Shown: positions 1-7,294 of the stretch, piece after piece | Layout of the letters: each line of letters starts with the position of its first letter | How positions within the stretch are numbered: the first letter of the stretch is position 1 | Assembly (NCBI GenBank): GCA_902491535.1 | Contig: CABUHS010000036.1 | Coordinates: 1 to 19,659, forward strand | Direction of reading: 5' to 3' | Source: an uncultured Eubacteriales bacterium | GTDB lineage: Bacteria > Bacillota > Clostridia > Oscillospirales > CAG-272 | Length of the DNA: 19,659 nt | Notes under the pieces: model-generated | Seen by the model: only the letters and a program-made list of their open reading frames with translations | Databases searched by the model: none | What the model was told of the DNA's origin: nothing | Program-made: the position numbers and the translations under genes

Positions 1-1
1 C

Positions 2-73
2 TCACTGATTTTATTTGTCGACCTCTTCACCTATATAGACAGGAAATACACCTCTAATATTACAGGTAATTAA
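2..73 (+). CDS. Possible 3' end of a plus-strand gene (partial)
   Basis: One frame runs open from the window edge to a TAA at 71-73 and encodes 23 residues (SLILFVDLFTYIDRK then YTSNITGN). It is hydrophobic first and polar last, like the C-terminus of a membrane protein. It is followed by A/T runs. It is too short to identify and may be chance. If real, it converges on the minus-strand genes and marks the edge of this operon. Confidence 0.22.
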   Translation, partial: SLILFVDLFTYIDRKYTSNITGN

Positions 74-94
74 AAAAATTTTTTTATTTAATTT
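69..94. other. A/T-only near-palindromic tract
   Basis: About 26 bases made only of A and T, with AATTAAA at one end, TTTAATT at the other and runs of seven A and seven T between. It directly follows the stop of the possible partial gene at 2-73, so it could act as that gene's weak terminator or be low-complexity intergenic DNA. No G/C stem is present, so a classical terminator is not supported. Confidence 0.3.
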
Positions 95-117
95 TTTGAG
101 GCTGTTTGCATATCTGA

Positions 118-154
118 AATTAATACGGTTCTAAAGATAGAACTGTTATTAATT
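118..154. other. Imperfect inverted repeat downstream of the last operon gene
   Basis: The left arm (118-133, starting AATTAATACGG) and right arm (138-154, ending GTTATTAATT) are nearly complementary around the 4-base loop AAGA, with one bulge or mismatch near the middle. It lies 78 bases beyond the stop of the 212-aa gene, the last minus-strand gene. It could be a weak bidirectional terminator or a protein-binding dyad. No strong T-run follows on the minus strand. The rest of 1-231 shows nothing I recognise. Confidence 0.4.
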
Positions 155-231
155 TTCAAAAAAGCATACTACTCCCATAGACAAAGTATATGACAAAATT
201 ATCGAAAAGTCCAGAGATTTCGCAAATAAAA

Positions 232-870
232 TCATAAATCAAATCCGAAATATTCGAAGGAATGTTCTATATCTTCTTCTGTCGATCCGCATATCTCTAA
301 AAACTCTTTTTCAGACGGAAGATCTGTTAATTCAAACGATGCATGCAGTTTGACAGGATAGATTTCATCTCCAAAAGGATTGTTATTTACTTCCTCATCA
401 TAGAACCGTTCTGTTTTGTCAAGCGGATCCAGATTATCTCCAATATATACTTCAAAAGTATTCTTGTCAAAATCAATTACATAAGCCCATTTACAAATCT
501 CACTGTTCAGTGAAAAATCAAGATCATTTTGCAATTTTATTTCACCGGTAGAGTCAGCTACTATATTCAGTATTTTGGCGCCGCTTCTGTCGTCAAGTTC
601 GGGGTGCATACTGTAAAATGAATTAAACACTTCAAATTCTACATATTTCTCGTTTTTATTCACACCTAAATCCTGCCATAGCTTACTGTATTCGTCATCC
701 GTAATCCACGAACAATTGTTTAGATTCTGCTTTAGTTTGGATACATCAGGACTTTTCAGAAAAGAGAGAACCATCATCCCCTGTACTTCAGGATATCCGT
801 CAAATTTACCATACTGTGCGATACGGTATTCACCGCCGCTTGCTACACATATTAAATGTTCTGTTCCCAT
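232..870 (-). CDS. Hypothetical acidic cytoplasmic protein, 212 aa
   Basis: I do not recognise this family. The protein is soluble, rich in Asp/Glu and aromatic residues, with no signal peptide, membrane segment or obvious catalytic motif. The start (ATG at 868-870) is supported by GAGG about nine bases upstream in the spacer after the preceding gene. It lies 26 bases downstream of the DUF3852-like gene on the same strand and is probably the last gene of that transcript. The composition (many Asp, Asn, Phe and Tyr) recalls SMI1/KNR4-type or other immunity-like and stress proteins, but no specific motif supports that, so it is left without a function. It is AT-richer than the pilus genes, which may mean separate acquisition. 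Confidence 0.75.
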   Translation of the reverse strand: MGTEHLICVASGGEYRIAQYGKFDGYPEVQGMMVLSFLKSPDVSKLKQNLNNCSWITDDEYSKLWQDLGVNKNEKYVEFEVFNSFYSMHPELDDRSGAKILNIVADSTGEIKLQNDLDFSLNSEICKWAYVIDFDKNTFEVYIGDNLDPLDKTERFYDEEVNNNPFGDEIYPVKLHASFELTDLPSEKEFLEICGSTEEDIEHSFEYFGFDL

Positions 871-896
871 TTATAATTACCTCATTTGTTCTTTTA

Positions 897-1229
897 TTAT
901 AGAATTGTCCAGATATACAAGGGCGCGGTCAGTGTAAAGATCAGGCATGCGAAAAGTATCGCAGGCGCCGTGAACTCAAATTGTCCGTGCTTTCTATAGT
1001 CAAAATACGCAGTACCCAATTTCACGAAAAACAGGATTGCGAGGATCATATCCACTACGGGAAAGACCACTTTGTTGACCACTGTTTTGATCTGTGTCTG
1101 TGCGGTAGTCCATGTATTTTCAATTGCTCCCGCAACATCTCCGGCGGCAAATGCTGTCACCGAGAGGCAGGCAATCAGAATTACCATGAGAGACATGCAC
1201 ACAATGATTTTCATAGTTTTCTTTTTCAT
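897..1229 (-). CDS. Small secreted/membrane protein, DUF3852-like, T4SS-pilin-like topology
   Basis: 110 aa. Residues 1-28 form a signal peptide: lysines, then a hydrophobic core ending SVTAFA, with likely cleavage before AGDVAG. The mature part has a short amphipathic stretch (residues 33-50) and two hydrophobic segments (about 53-70 and 86-108) joined by a short charged loop (FDYRKHGQFEF). A signal peptide plus two helices with a small cytoplasmic loop is the layout of VirB2/TrbC-type pilins. The sequence also resembles DUF3852 proteins known from Clostridia mobile elements; I assign that from memory. The ATG overlaps the stop of the upstream DUF7768-like gene (ATGA, 1226-1229), so the two are translationally coupled. 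Function is unproven; it could be a conjugation-channel or pilus subunit. Confidence 0.75.
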   Translation of the reverse strand: MKKKTMKIIVCMSLMVILIACLSVTAFAAGDVAGAIENTWTTAQTQIKTVVNKVVFPVVDMILAILFFVKLGTAYFDYRKHGQFEFTAPAILFACLIFTLTAPLYIWTIL

Positions 1230-1564
1230 GCTGTAATACCTCCAAGCACTATATATATTTCACTATTCCGAATTTTTCGGGTTTTCAGATTCAAGCTCCG
1301 GCAGAAATCTATCTCAGCTTTCATTCCGTCTGTCACTTCATCGCCGAATATCCATACTTCATCGCAAAACCACAGAAGGCTCATACCGGCTTTTCTGCCG
1401 ATCTCACGCTCTTTAGGATCATGATCGTCAAGACAGAGGGCATAAAAATGCGGAGTGACAGGAGCCACTCCGCATCGCAGTGCATATTCGGTATAGCGTT
1501 TTGCTTTTTCAAGATTGCCTTTGACATCGCCGCCAAGCGGGGCGCAGATATACACTTTTTTCAA
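1226..1564 (-). CDS. DUF7768/DUF4406-like protein (deoxyribosyltransferase-like fold)
   Basis: 112 aa. It begins MKKVYICAPLGGDVKGN, the strand-and-loop signature of small DUF4406/DUF7768 proteins related in fold to nucleoside 2-deoxyribosyltransferases. A middle region (APVTPHFYALCLDD) and the later VWIFGDEVTDGMKAEID segment match the conserved features of that group, including the acidic residue before the last helix. Such proteins are common on phages and ICEs, and their substrate is mostly unknown. The start is TTG at 1562-1564, chosen because AAAGG lies seven bases upstream and the reading from it gives the expected N-terminal strand. It is the first gene after the hairpin at 1662-1692 and sits behind a candidate promoter and operator. 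It overlaps the next gene by four bases. Confidence 0.8.
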   Translation of the reverse strand: MKKVYICAPLGGDVKGNLEKAKRYTEYALRCGVAPVTPHFYALCLDDHDPKEREIGRKAGMSLLWFCDEVWIFGDEVTDGMKAEIDFCRSLNLKTRKIRNSEIYIVLGGITA

Positions 1565-1614
1565 TTATATACCTTTCCTTTCTGTGAATGTGCGGAAGTT
1601 ATTGTGTGTTTTCG

Positions 1615-1646
1615 ATTATATCGAAATGACGGTCATTGACCGTCAA
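1615..1646 (-). promoter_or_regulatory. Candidate promoter for the DUF7768/DUF3852 genes
   Basis: Reading the minus strand, TTGACG (1641-1646) is followed after 20 bases by a perfect TATAAT (1615-1620); an alternative GATATA gives 18 bases. It lies between the hairpin after the 971-aa gene and the TTG start at 1564, about 50 bases upstream of that start. The long spacer and the palindrome inside it resemble MerR-type promoters, but this is inference. Confidence 0.4.
1627..1645. promoter_or_regulatory. 19-bp perfect palindrome, candidate operator
   Basis: TGACGGTCA and TGACCGTCA are exact reverse complements around a single central base. The palindrome overlaps the proposed -35 element and the spacer, an ideal place for a dimeric regulator. 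A second short dyad, TTCGA-ttata-TCGAA at 1611-1625, overlaps the -10 region. The cognate regulator is unknown; the AbrB-like genes of this window are possible but untested. Confidence 0.5.
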
Positions 1647-1650
1647 GTAC

Positions 1651-1692
1651 AAAAACTTCCTGTCTGAAAGAAAGCCATCGGCTTTTTCAGAC
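1651..1692 (-). terminator. Probable terminator after the 971-aa secreted protein gene
   Basis: On the minus strand GTCTGAAAAAGCC and GGCTTTCTTTCAGAC form a 13-bp stem with a two-base bulge and a three-base loop (1662-1692). A run of five T follows six bases later (1651-1655). It starts eight bases past the stop codon. The stem is strong but the T-run is short and displaced, so termination may be partial. Confidence 0.55.
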
Positions 1693-1700
1693 ATTATCTC

Positions 1701-4616
1701 CTACTGTCTGCCGATATGCCAGTCATCATAAGCGGAATTTTTGATCACTATTGTATTTGTCGGTCTGCTTGAACTGATCATACCGGAGGGCGTCCACATG
1801 TCGGTCTGAGTGATCTTGGCAGTGTAGTTTCCGTTCGGATACCACAAAGGAGTAAAGTGATATCTGCCGTAGCTGCCGTTCTGCGGTAATACCCAATAGC
1901 TGCCTATCTTTTCAAGTGTTCTGCACTTGCCGGAACTGTAGATATATTCGTATTCGGGCAGTGTGATATACGCATACTGTGCTTTGGTATACATACTCGT
2001 TGCTGGGGTAAGATAACCGCTTACACTCGCTATACCGATAACCGACTGTACCGTAAATCCGTATCCAGACTTCATCTCCCATTTTCCGTTTCTTATCTCT
2101 GATGATGTTCCGCTTTTGGGGGTAACGGTATTTATTCCGCTTGTGTTGAATCCTATAGCATAATTGCGTTTAACAAAAGTGTTTCCTGCATAACCGTATT
2201 CCCACCATGTTGCATAGTCTGAGTTTGACACGGGGACAGACGGTACCCCAAACCCTGACGGAGCTTTTTCCTCGTACTGCGTATCGGGCGTAGTGTACTT
2301 TCGATACGGAATCGTTGAATAAGTCTTTGATACAAGTCCGGAATAATTACCGTTTTCAAGTATATCAGCCTTGATCGTTACATTTCTGTAACTCAGTCCG
2401 GTCGGAACAGTCCATTTGAAATATACAAGGTTTTTGTCGTTGCCGGGTACAATTGCCTGTGTCTTGGTTGCTGTTTTTATAAGAGTTCCCGATGCGTTAT
2501 ATACACGGAATCGTATGCTGATATTGCTTGACGGAGTATAATTTGTCGATCCGTTATTTATGAGCCAATAGCTTGTAACAACCTCGGTATCTTCACGATA
2601 GGACGCATTAGGTGTAATAGGTGAAAGTATTAACGGGCATTTTGCTTTGCAGAGAATTAAGCATGTATTGTTATACTCATCTCGTTCATTTTCAGTATTT
2701 CCGCGACCTGCTCCCTCAAGATATACGCCTCCCCAAACTGAAAAATTTTGTTCATTCGGAACGGTAATTTTTGAACCGTCTACATTGATTGTACCTCCTG
2801 CGGGGATCGCATATACACCGCTAATCTTTGATTTATCATGGTTATATCCCTCCACATAAATCTTGCAGTCGGTATTGTTTTTGTAGAAATACCGTACCGT
2901 TACTTTCTCTCCGACAGTCAGATTCTGCGGATCAGCATAGTATCCGGCTTCGTTTATCAGCTTGATATCGTAAAGCTCCACATCTGCCTTAACTATAGGT
3001 ATGTCGATCCAGCTTTCCTCCTTGGTATGAGACGGATCAACATTCCACTGAGTCGTAAGCTTAAAGTGCATTTTATTGCTTCCGCTTCCGCTGTTGTCCG
3101 GCACACGAACATATCCGAGAGTGCTGTATGCATTAACAGGAGTTGATTTCACCATATTCCGCTTGGCAAGAGAGAGATCAGTCCCGTTCACAGCGCTCCA
3201 TTTTGATCCGTTCCACTTATGCATCGTACCTGTGAGATCGTCTACCGAAGTCCATGTGTTATCGGTGGTAAAGGTGTACTTTGCTTTCACCTTTTGACCG
3301 ACATATACCTTGCCGGACTGTCCCGCCATTCCGTTGTGCGCCACCTCTGTACCTTCATAGCCGTACATTGTAACCTGATACCGGTTCAGAGTAGGCTTTA
3401 TCGGTATATAGAAGGTTTTCTCCGCACCGTATTTCAAGACTTTACCGCTTGAATCGATCCAGTCCACACGTGCTTTGACAGGATAATGACTTCTTCCGTC
3501 ATCAACCACCTTCGGGTTAATCTGCACGTCGTACCAAGTGTTACTGTTCGACCATCCTGTTCGTGAGGTTGATCCGTATCCGTCTATCCATACAGTCTGC
3601 TTTACATAGCTGTTTTCAGATTCCGCAGGGAAGTATACTGCAAACCATACGGTATCGCCTTTTTTCGGATACCCATGACCGTAGCTCCAATTTGCAAAGG
3701 AATTTCCTTTACTGATACCGTAATGGTTGTTGTTACGCACGCCCTTATTGCCGGGCCATGCTTCGCAAAGAACAACAGACAAGCTCGGAGAAAAATCCGA
3801 CTTTGTTTCGGTGTATGCGATCCCCACGCCGTACCCCTTGTTTATCATATTATAAAATGTGAGCTGGTTTGTCGTCGCGCTTACTCCCGTCCATAATCCC
3901 TGACCGTCCGGTGTGAACAGCTCGTTCGGATAGTGCATGTTTACATAGGGAGCAATAAATCCCCAGCTTTCAGAGGTATATGACCACCCTCCGTCACTGT
4001 TTGCACCGAGAATGTGTTTACCGTATATGGCAATTTCCGTTACAGTAAGCGAATGATAGACTCCTTCAAGTCTTACGTGGTAAAGCGGTTCTACAAGGAT
4101 TTTGTCTCCGTTTTTAAGCCCGCTTATTGTGCCTGCATTTAATACAGATAATATCCGATTGAGGTTTGTTGTACTGTTCTGCCATGTTCCCATGCCTGAA
4201 GGTGCAGGAAGTCCGGCTGCAAATCCCATGTCTGCTTCTTTGTAACAATTTGATGTGCTGCGTCCTGTTGAAAATCCTGCATTCTGATTGTTTATGAGCT
4301 GCTTCTTGTTGTACTTGCTTGAAAATTTATGTCCTGCTGAATAAGCATCATTTCCTGCAGATGTGTTCCGGAACACATCTATCACCTTTGCAACTTTATT
4401 TGCACCGCTTTTATTAACGATGGAAAAACGGTATCCGATACAGTTATCTCCCGTTGTTCCTACAGCATATCCGTTTGGTCCGGCAGCAGTTCCCCCGCCG
4501 CCGCCACCTTGTGAACTTCCGTCCCATGACAGTGAGGAGACAGTCAGAGCGAATGCAGACAGCATCGTGCAAAATACAAGAAACAATGAAAGTATTTTTA
4601 TTGCTTTACTTTTCAT
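1701..4616 (-). CDS. Large secreted protein with Ig/CARDB-like regions; candidate pilus-associated adhesin
   Basis: 971 aa. A signal peptide (residues 1-24, cleavage likely after SAFA) is followed by a flexible segment with six consecutive glycines. The rest is Ser/Thr/Asn/Tyr-rich and beta-strand-like, typical of surface proteins. Residues about 545-645 and 660-760 look like CARDB/Ig-type repeats: both carry a V-X-Y-X-[FL]-X-N-N-X-[ST] strand pattern (VRYFYKNNTD; TSYWLINNGSTN) and a second conserved block before the next repeat. No LPXTG motif, C-terminal hydrophobic tail or S-layer domain is seen; it ends DDWHIGRQ, so it would be released or held by other proteins. It lies at the end of the Tad-like operon, 70 bases after the Cys-rich anchor protein and behind an internal terminator-like hairpin. 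A tip or adhesin role is inferred from position and architecture. Confidence 0.85.
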   Translation of the reverse strand: MKSKAIKILSLFLVFCTMLSAFALTVSSLSWDGSSQGGGGGGTAAGPNGYAVGTTGDNCIGYRFSIVNKSGANKVAKVIDVFRNTSAGNDAYSAGHKFSSKYNKKQLINNQNAGFSTGRSTSNCYKEADMGFAAGLPAPSGMGTWQNSTTNLNRILSVLNAGTISGLKNGDKILVEPLYHVRLEGVYHSLTVTEIAIYGKHILGANSDGGWSYTSESWGFIAPYVNMHYPNELFTPDGQGLWTGVSATTNQLTFYNMINKGYGVGIAYTETKSDFSPSLSVVLCEAWPGNKGVRNNNHYGISKGNSFANWSYGHGYPKKGDTVWFAVYFPAESENSYVKQTVWIDGYGSTSRTGWSNSNTWYDVQINPKVVDDGRSHYPVKARVDWIDSSGKVLKYGAEKTFYIPIKPTLNRYQVTMYGYEGTEVAHNGMAGQSGKVYVGQKVKAKYTFTTDNTWTSVDDLTGTMHKWNGSKWSAVNGTDLSLAKRNMVKSTPVNAYSTLGYVRVPDNSGSGSNKMHFKLTTQWNVDPSHTKEESWIDIPIVKADVELYDIKLINEAGYYADPQNLTVGEKVTVRYFYKNNTDCKIYVEGYNHDKSKISGVYAIPAGGTINVDGSKITVPNEQNFSVWGGVYLEGAGRGNTENERDEYNNTCLILCKAKCPLILSPITPNASYREDTEVVTSYWLINNGSTNYTPSSNISIRFRVYNASGTLIKTATKTQAIVPGNDKNLVYFKWTVPTGLSYRNVTIKADILENGNYSGLVSKTYSTIPYRKYTTPDTQYEEKAPSGFGVPSVPVSNSDYATWWEYGYAGNTFVKRNYAIGFNTSGINTVTPKSGTSSEIRNGKWEMKSGYGFTVQSVIGIASVSGYLTPATSMYTKAQYAYITLPEYEYIYSSGKCRTLEKIGSYWVLPQNGSYGRYHFTPLWYPNGNYTAKITQTDMWTPSGMISSSRPTNTIVIKNSAYDDWHIGRQ

Positions 4617-4636
4617 GCTTTTTTCCTTTCCAAAAT

Positions 4637-4663
4637 AAAAAAGGCTTGACCGTTTCGATCAAG
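4637..4663 (-). terminator. Intrinsic terminator/attenuator between the Cys-rich protein and adhesin genes
   Basis: On the minus strand CTTGATCG-aaa-CGGTCAAG forms an eight-pair stem (one G-U) followed by CC and six T. The stem ends only about 20 bases before the adhesin ATG at 4616, leaving no room for a normal promoter. The adhesin is therefore probably reached by read-through, which would lower its level relative to the upstream genes. Confidence 0.7.
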
Positions 4664-4686
4664 TCTTTCTATTTCATATTTTGTTG

Positions 4687-5466
4687 TTATTTACATGTGT
4701 GACACGTCCAGCCTTCTACCCACTCTCCACATTTAGGACAGTTATCTGAGTTTACAAACTGTACGCAAGTGCCGTTTGTTCCATCCCAACATTTCTTTCC
4801 GCATTCTTGACAGTAATATACCGGATCTTTGTGTATATCATATTTCGGGCAGAGTTTCGGGAAAAGACCGCCGTTGCCCCATTCGTCAGTTCCGTAGAAA
4901 GAAGGACAGTTATGCGATCCGCAGAACGAACATCCTTCGAGTTCGAGATTGAGAACAAATGCGTGTGTTTCAGGTGCATTACAGTGATGTCCCTCGACTC
5001 CGCAGCTATATGGCTTCGGCTGCTCCCCGCCTCCGATTACCACACCGCCACCGCTGATGCTGCCCTCATCAGGCAGAGGACTCGGCGTGACAGGCTGTTC
5101 TGCTGTAGCAGGTTTCTCTCCAGTTTCTTCGGGAGGATTTTCACTTTCTACCTTTTCATCCGGCGTCAGTACATTTGCTCCGTCGGGTATTTCTTCGGCG
5201 GTCACATCTTCGTTTTCTCCTTCGGTGTCGGTGGTTGTATCATCTGAGGTTTCGACTGAGGTTTCGTCCGCTTTGTCCGGTTCTTCAATCGAGATGTCCG
5301 ATACACTTACCGTATTGCCCGTGTCCGGCTCGGTTTCTGTGGGAGTCTGCGGTGATTTGCCGGGTATCAGAACTGCACACAGAATCACAGTTAACAGGAT
5401 CACTGCTGCGGCTGCACCTCCGATAATAATCCATTGCTTTTTTGTAAGCTTCATTTTTAGTTTCAT
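4687..5466 (-). CDS. Membrane-anchored extracellular protein with C-terminal cysteine-rich zinc-ribbon-like domain
   Basis: 259 aa. Residues 1-11 are basic (MKLKMKLTKKQ), followed by one transmembrane segment (about 12-32), which predicts a cytoplasmic N-terminus and an external remainder. Residues 35-150 are an acidic Thr/Glu/Pro-rich linker, likely an extended stalk through the cell wall. Residues 153-259 hold a Cys/His-rich domain with CSFC, CQEC-GKKC, CPKC and CHTC motifs plus GHHC, consistent with two or more zinc ribbons or disulphide knuckles. Zinc ribbons are usually cytoplasmic, so an exported one is odd. It sits between the pseudopilins and the large secreted protein, suggesting a role in pilus display or anchoring of the adhesin. 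I do not recognise the family. The Ser-rich plus-strand frame opposite the linker is a shadow. Confidence 0.82.
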   Translation of the reverse strand: MKLKMKLTKKQWIIIGGAAAAVILLTVILCAVLIPGKSPQTPTETEPDTGNTVSVSDISIEEPDKADETSVETSDDTTTDTEGENEDVTAEEIPDGANVLTPDEKVESENPPEETGEKPATAEQPVTPSPLPDEGSISGGGVVIGGGEQPKPYSCGVEGHHCNAPETHAFVLNLELEGCSFCGSHNCPSFYGTDEWGNGGLFPKLCPKYDIHKDPVYYCQECGKKCWDGTNGTCVQFVNSDNCPKCGEWVEGWTCHTCK

Positions 5467-5490
5467 AGTGATTTTATTCCTTTCTGTCGG

Positions 5491-5970
5491 CTAAAATTTT
5501 TCATCGAAGCGTGAGACTACGGTCATCGGGATGACAGCTTCACTCACCTTGAGCCCTGCGAAGTACAACGGGATTCTGATCGTGTATTGAACCTGTATTT
5601 TGAGGTGATTGTCCTGTACGAAGGAGATCGTCGGTTTGGTGAGCCTGTATTGTTCGTTTCCATCCCCATCATAACTATACAGCATATTTCCGCAAATGTC
5701 CAGAGAGTTGAACGAAGAAAATTCAGAAATATACTCATTTTTGTTCAGTGAAGCGGTAATATCGTTACCTTGCTTGATAGAGTTATATATGACAATGGAG
5801 TTTTTCATAACAAAGCTATCCAGTACCACACGGGAATTGCGTTCCGTCTGTCTCACGATGTTTACAGCCGATGCGAAGGTTACAAAAATTGAGATCAGCA
5901 TACAGAGAATCACCACGGCAACGCATATAGTGATATATCCATCGCCGCGCTTGTTTCTTAACGTTCTCAT
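5491..5970 (-). CDS. TadE/TadF-like pseudopilin (second)
   Basis: 159 aa from the ATG at 5968-5970. A longer reading from a TTG at 5991 is possible, but AGGTGGTGA lies just before this ATG and the longer start falls inside the upstream gene. The N-terminus is MRTLRNKRGDGYIT followed by a hydrophobic segment (about residues 15-37). The KRGDGYIT motif matches the KKGEGYID and KAEGYVD motifs of the other pilin-like genes and is the likely prepilin-peptidase site. The remainder is a mixed alpha/beta extracellular domain, as in TadE/F minor pilins. It directly follows the other pseudopilin (stop TAG at 5982-5984). It probably primes or caps the Flp-like pilus. TadE/F identity is by architecture and position; residue-level homology is weak by eye. 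Confidence 0.8.
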   Translation of the reverse strand: MRTLRNKRGDGYITICVAVVILCMLISIFVTFASAVNIVRQTERNSRVVLDSFVMKNSIVIYNSIKQGNDITASLNKNEYISEFSSFNSLDICGNMLYSYDGDGNEQYRLTKPTISFVQDNHLKIQVQYTIRIPLYFAGLKVSEAVIPMTVVSRFDEKF

Positions 5971-5981
5971 AGCTTCACCAC

Positions 5982-6395
5982 CTACTTCCAATACTTTTCT
6001 GACAGTCCTGATTTATGGACTTTCAGTGTGACGGGTATTTTGAACACACCGAGTCCTTTGATATAGGTTCGTACTGAGACTTCTACCCACATCTTTTTTC
6101 CAAGCTGTACGCGCTTGTATTGAGTATTAAAGTAACTGTTTGCACCGTAGCCGATGTCGTAATGGAAGTATTCGTCAAGCATATCGTTATAACGGTTTGT
6201 GAAATCACTGCCGAAACAGCCGGAATAAGTCGCAGCTTCGATCAGCTCGTCTGCGATCTGATCCATCTCGATTCGGAGTGTCACAAAGTTGAATATATTG
6301 ATGGCGATCACAAGCACCATGACGAACACAATTACGCCGACGCAGATGTCGATATATCCTTCGCCTTTTTTGGAGGCGGCTAATTTCTTAAACAA
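5982..6395 (-). CDS. TadE-like pseudopilin, DUF4320 family
   Basis: 137 aa from a TTG at 6393-6395. The alternative GTG at 6404 lies inside the AGGAGG ribosome site, whereas the TTG has AGGAGG eight bases upstream and gives MFKKLAASKKGEGYID, mirroring the MFKKIRNK start of the main pilins. The KKGEGYID motif precedes a single hydrophobic helix (about residues 17-37); the rest is a small extracellular alpha/beta domain (around residues 40-137). DUF4320 proteins are known TadE-like companions of Clostridia Tad loci and mobile elements. It lies two bases after the TadC-like gene stop and just upstream of the second pseudopilin, as tadE-tadF usually are. Likely role: minor pilin processed by the prepilin peptidase at 11281-11928 and needed for pilus assembly. 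Confidence 0.85.
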   Translation of the reverse strand: MFKKLAASKKGEGYIDICVGVIVFVMVLVIAINIFNFVTLRIEMDQIADELIEAATYSGCFGSDFTNRYNDMLDEYFHYDIGYGANSYFNTQYKRVQLGKKMWVEVSVRTYIKGLGVFKIPVTLKVHKSGLSEKYWK

Positions 6396-6407
6396 ATCAA
6401 GCACCTC

Positions 6408-7277
6408 CTACTGAAATAAGACACCTATAGATGTCATTATTTGTTCGAGAATAACCACTACATAAATTAGCATAAAGCACAAAAGCAGGCACATGGAAAG
6501 GCGCTTGACCTTTCTCGGCACTTTCTGTGCCTGCAGTCTGAGCTGCTGTCTCTGAATATCGCTGAACTTGATTGACAGCGATGCCCAATACATTTCTGTA
6601 TCATCCCCTCGAAGAATACCGATCAGTCCGCGGCAGACATCGCTCATCATGGATGATCCTACACGGGATTCAAGGCGAGTGATCGCCGCTTCGTAGTTAC
6701 CTGACCGCATATCGGCAGCGGTGATGCTCAGTTCATGCTTCATTTCTGTTCCTGCATTCTCCGCATAGCTTTCAAGCATATACAGAACATCACGGTTGTG
6801 TTTCAGCGTCTTTTCGATAGTGAATACAAGTCTCGGCAGCTCATACTCGATCTTCTCACGCTTAGATTTGATTCTTGCGCCGACCGACTTTACTTCTCGC
6901 CCATACAGGAACACGGCAAGGAACAGCACCACAGGGCAAAGCAAAGGCAATATGAAAACCATCGGAATTGCAAACACACCCACAAGCAGAGCCTTGACGA
7001 TGGCATTTGCCTTGAACATCTCCGGTGAGATATCCATCTGTGCGGTTTTCAGATCCGCTTCAAGCTGCGCCCGTTTGAATTCATTGAGCTTCAGCCTTTT
7101 CGATAGCCAAGTGGCAAGACCTTTCAGCCACACATCCAGTCCCGATGTCTTTTCTTTCTGCTGTTTTGATAAAGATTCCACAGCTTTGGAGGTTTTGTAA
7201 AAAGGTACAGCATACTTATCTGCAAGGACATAGAACAGTCCTATGCCGACAAGTATGCCGATTATTGCTTGTAACAT
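6408..7277 (-). CDS. tadC: TadC-like pilus platform protein (T2SSF family)
   Basis: 289 aa integral membrane protein. Hydrophobic segments lie at about 2-20, 106-131 and 262-285. Between the second and third is a long cytoplasmic helical region containing YELPRLVFTIEKTLKHNRDV and a stretch around residue 190 (AADMRSGNYEAAITRLESRV), the T2SSF pattern of paired four-helix bundles. In Tad systems TadB and TadC form the inner-membrane platform that couples the TadA ATPase to pilin insertion. The gene follows tadB by 17 bases, the normal tadA-tadB-tadC order, which is why I call it TadC rather than TadB. The ATG at 7275-7277 has GGGAGGA upstream. It contains only one recognisable T2SSF unit, as expected for TadB/C rather than the double GspF. 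Confidence 0.87.
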   Translation of the reverse strand: MLQAIIGILVGIGLFYVLADKYAVPFYKTSKAVESLSKQQKEKTSGLDVWLKGLATWLSKRLKLNEFKRAQLEADLKTAQMDISPEMFKANAIVKALLVGVFAIPMVFILPLLCPVVLFLAVFLYGREVKSVGARIKSKREKIEYELPRLVFTIEKTLKHNRDVLYMLESYAENAGTEMKHELSITAADMRSGNYEAAITRLESRVGSSMMSDVCRGLIGILRGDDTEMYWASLSIKFSDIQRQQLRLQAQKVPRKVKRLSMCLLLCFMLIYVVVILEQIMTSIGVLFQ

Positions 7278-7294
7278 GTTTTCAAAGTCCTCCC

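Noticed and set aside
716..1639. Plus-strand frames opposite the first three small genes
   Set aside because: They lie antisense to well-supported minus-strand genes with ribosome sites and recognisable signal peptide or fold, and their own sequences are basic/Cys/His-rich without motifs.
4807..5494. Plus-strand Ser/Val-rich frames of about 145 aa
   Set aside because: They mirror the Thr/Glu/Pro linker of the Cys-rich membrane protein. The repetitive composition comes from codon complementarity, not from a gene.
5971..5991. TTG extension of the second pseudopilin by seven residues
   Set aside because: It would overlap the end of the upstream gene, while the internal ATG has its own AGGTGGTGA site and gives the normal short leader.
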